In this document: positions 62,662 through 64,000 of the stretch, in pieces
Layout: each line of letters starts with the position of its first letter
Numbering within the stretch: position 1 is the stretch's first letter
From: Bacillus sp. CH140a_4T
Lineage (GTDB): Bacteria; Bacillota; Bacilli; Bacillales; Bacillaceae_G
Assembly (NCBI RefSeq): GCF_008923725.1
Contig: NZ_WBPF01000021.1
Location: 767,924 to 831,923, forward strand
Direction: 5' to 3'
DNA: 64,000 nt
Position numbers and translations under genes: made by a program
Notes under the pieces: model-generated
Told to the model about the DNA's origin: nothing
The model's database searches: none
Seen by the model: the letters and a program-made list of their open reading frames with translations, nothing else

Positions 62662-63735
62662 ATGAAACGTTTATTTCTCTGTATGGAACGTGAACTTGTT
62701 GTAGTGAAAGAACAATATGGTCACTTTGAAACAACTTATCACTTACAAAATATGCAACCTACCTGTATCGCTGTTGATCCATTCCAACAAAACCGTGTAT
62801 ATTGCGGAACATTTGGACGAGGTTTATGGTTAAGCGACGATGGCGGAGATTCGTGGAAACCAATTGGTGATTCCTATCGTTACTTTGATTTCCCTAAAGA
62901 AGATGGTATTTTACACTCTTCGATTACTTCTATAACGATAAGCTCAAATGAACAAGTTAACGGCTACGGCGTCGTTTATGTCGGCACAGAACCGAGCGCT
63001 TTATTCCGTTCGGAAAATGGCGGGGAAACGTGGACGGAACTTAAAAATATGAAATCATTATTATCTTCTTATACGTGGGCTTTCCCGCCTAGACCTTTTA
63101 CCCATCACGTTCGCTGGATTACAGTTGATCCAAACAATCCTAATACAATCCACGTTTCAATTGAAGCTGGTGCTGTTATTCAAAGTAATGATAGAGGGCA
63201 TACATGGATTGATAAAAAATTTGGTGCCCCTATCGATGCTCATCAATTGCTTATGCACCCTGAAGCACCAAATCGCCTTTATGCATCATGTGGTGACGGA
63301 TTTATGGGCGGACCTGATCGTGCATACCTTGAAAGTTATAACAGTGGAAACAGCTGGATATCATGCAGTGAAGGACTAGAACATCATTATTTATACAGCA
63401 TGGCTATCGATCCGGCTGGTTGCGATACAATTCTCGTTTCTGCCGCACCAAGTGCCGATCTCGCTCATCACCGTATTCCTTATGAATCTTATATTTATCG
63501 TAAAACGAAAGATACACCTTTCGAGCAAGTACAGCAAGGTCTACCATCAGCAATCGGTACAGTCATTTCGATGTTTGCTACAAACCAAGCAGAACCACAT
63601 ACATTTTATACTTTAAATAACAACGGAGTCTTTCAATCCAATGATAGCGGCGAATCGTGGGAACAACTAAACATTCCTTGGAAAGATGAGTATAAAACGC
63701 AGCATCCGCATGCGTTACTTGTAGCTAGTTCTTAA
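62662..63735 (+). CDS. BNR/sortilin-type beta-propeller protein
   Basis: 357 residues from ATG at 62662 (GAAGGAGG upstream; an earlier start at 62623 has no site). At least four Asp-box (S-x-D-x-G-x-x-W) turns are seen: LSDDGGDSWKPI (about 69), RSENGGETWTEL (about 120), QSNDRGHTWIDK (about 175) and QSNDSGESWEQL (about 333), as in sialidase, Vps10 or YCF48-like propellers. No signal peptide, so cytosolic. Function unknown. Confidence 0.8.
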   Translation: MKRLFLCMERELVVVKEQYGHFETTYHLQNMQPTCIAVDPFQQNRVYCGTFGRGLWLSDDGGDSWKPIGDSYRYFDFPKEDGILHSSITSITISSNEQVNGYGVVYVGTEPSALFRSENGGETWTELKNMKSLLSSYTWAFPPRPFTHHVRWITVDPNNPNTIHVSIEAGAVIQSNDRGHTWIDKKFGAPIDAHQLLMHPEAPNRLYASCGDGFMGGPDRAYLESYNSGNSWISCSEGLEHHYLYSMAIDPAGCDTILVSAAPSADLAHHRIPYESYIYRKTKDTPFEQVQQGLPSAIGTVISMFATNQAEPHTFYTLNNNGVFQSNDSGESWEQLNIPWKDEYKTQHPHALLVASS

Positions 63736-63737
63736 CG

Positions 63738-63778
63738 AAAAAAGACTGCCTAACGGTTTTAGGCAGTGTCTCTTTTAT
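63738..63778. terminator. Bidirectional terminator
   Basis: AAAGACTGCCTAA / TTAGGCAGTGTCT arms; the stop of the next, convergent gene (63775) lies at its right edge. Confidence 0.8.
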
Positions 63779-64000
63779 TTCTTTAAATCAATGACAATAT
63801 CATCTAACACAATACCCTTATTGCCTCCCCGTTTTCGAGACACGAAACTCTCCTTTACTTGTCCTCCAACTATTGTTACCGAACCATAATTTTCAGGAGT
63901 GTGAATTCTTAAATTAACGTGAGGCGTTATAATTAGCTTGGTTGCGTTCTCATTGAGTTGTTGGAATGTTTTACTCCAATTAAAATTATAAGAATCCTCA
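63775..64000 (-). CDS. C-terminal part of an unknown protein, cut by window end
   Basis: The last 74 codons of a minus-strand gene, with its TAA at 63775-63777 and the start beyond the window. The visible part (FNWSKTFQQLNENATKLIIT, then LRIHTPENYGSVTIVGGQ and KGIVLDDIVIDLKK) is beta-rich and has no TM helix. It resembles the C-terminal external domains of some DUF4179-type anti-sigma proteins, but this is only an impression. Confidence 0.6.
   Translation of the reverse strand, partial: EDSYNFNWSKTFQQLNENATKLIITPHVNLRIHTPENYGSVTIVGGQVKESFVSRKRGGNKGIVLDDIVIDLKK

Noticed and set aside
1-64000. CRISPR arrays, tRNA or rRNA genes, insertion sequences, prophage
   Set aside because: No regularly spaced direct repeats, cloverleaf genes, transposase or phage structural genes were seen on either strand.

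Overview
This window reads as a chromosomal segment of a Bacillus cereus-group bacterium. The DNA is AT-rich, ribosome binding sites are strong GGAGG types, and several genes typical of that group are present: paired S-layer-homology (SLH) murein hydrolases, a second UMP kinase paralog, an FbpA small Fur-regulated protein, a DUF3934 small basic protein, and an intergenic hairpin repeat of the kind found in B. cereus genomes. No rRNA, tRNA, CRISPR, insertion sequence or prophage was seen. The species cannot be fixed from the window alone.

Left part (1-18.4 kb): a truncated NTR/TIMP-like gene, an MFS exporter, a PPK2 kinase and a CstA-type transporter under two CcpA sites. Then come a small secreted protein, a two-gene cassette of small proteins, a GNAT acetyltransferase, two SLH-anchored cell-wall hydrolases (glucosaminidase and amidase), a Nudix hydrolase and a yndG-yndH-yndJ-like operon. 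These are followed by a lysine riboswitch with aspartate kinase, a VOC protein, a membrane-bound XRE regulator and asnA behind a T-box.

Middle (18.4-42.9 kb): a SWIM/SNF2 helicase, then an aspartate-use operon (DAACS carrier, aspartase, malic enzyme, YcbA/YcbB-type two-component system). Next are the extra pyrH behind an attenuator-like hairpin, a phospholipase-D/cardiolipin synthase protein, an ABC-2 exporter with its own two-component system (LnrJKLMN/YfiJKLMN-like), and an ECF sigma operon of four overlapping genes whose sigma factor appears to start with AUU. A DUF445 protein and D-serine dehydratase with a divergent XRE-cupin regulator end this part.

Right part (42.9-64 kb): a redox cluster (CcdA, TlpA-type thioredoxin, Lgt-like membrane protein) lies next to blaI and a short blaR1-like protease gene. 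Nearly identical BlaI-type operators sit before both units, so I propose that the repressor/protease pair controls the thiol-redox cluster. Further on are peptidase E, a MATE exporter, a DUF2087 regulator, a small lipoprotein, fumarase C, NhaC and a methyltransferase. A zinc-starvation locus follows (ycgR-ycgQ and yciC, divergent, two Zur boxes), then an EamA/GntR pair, fbpA with a Fur box, czcD, a BNR-repeat protein and a gene cut by the window end.

The parts join up metabolically: aspartate enters by the DAACS carrier, AspA makes fumarate, FumC (about 24 kb away) makes malate, and the malic enzyme makes pyruvate. LysC and AsnA draw on the same aspartate pool and are controlled by RNA leaders. 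Zinc and iron balance are represented by Zur and Fur targets and by CzcD.
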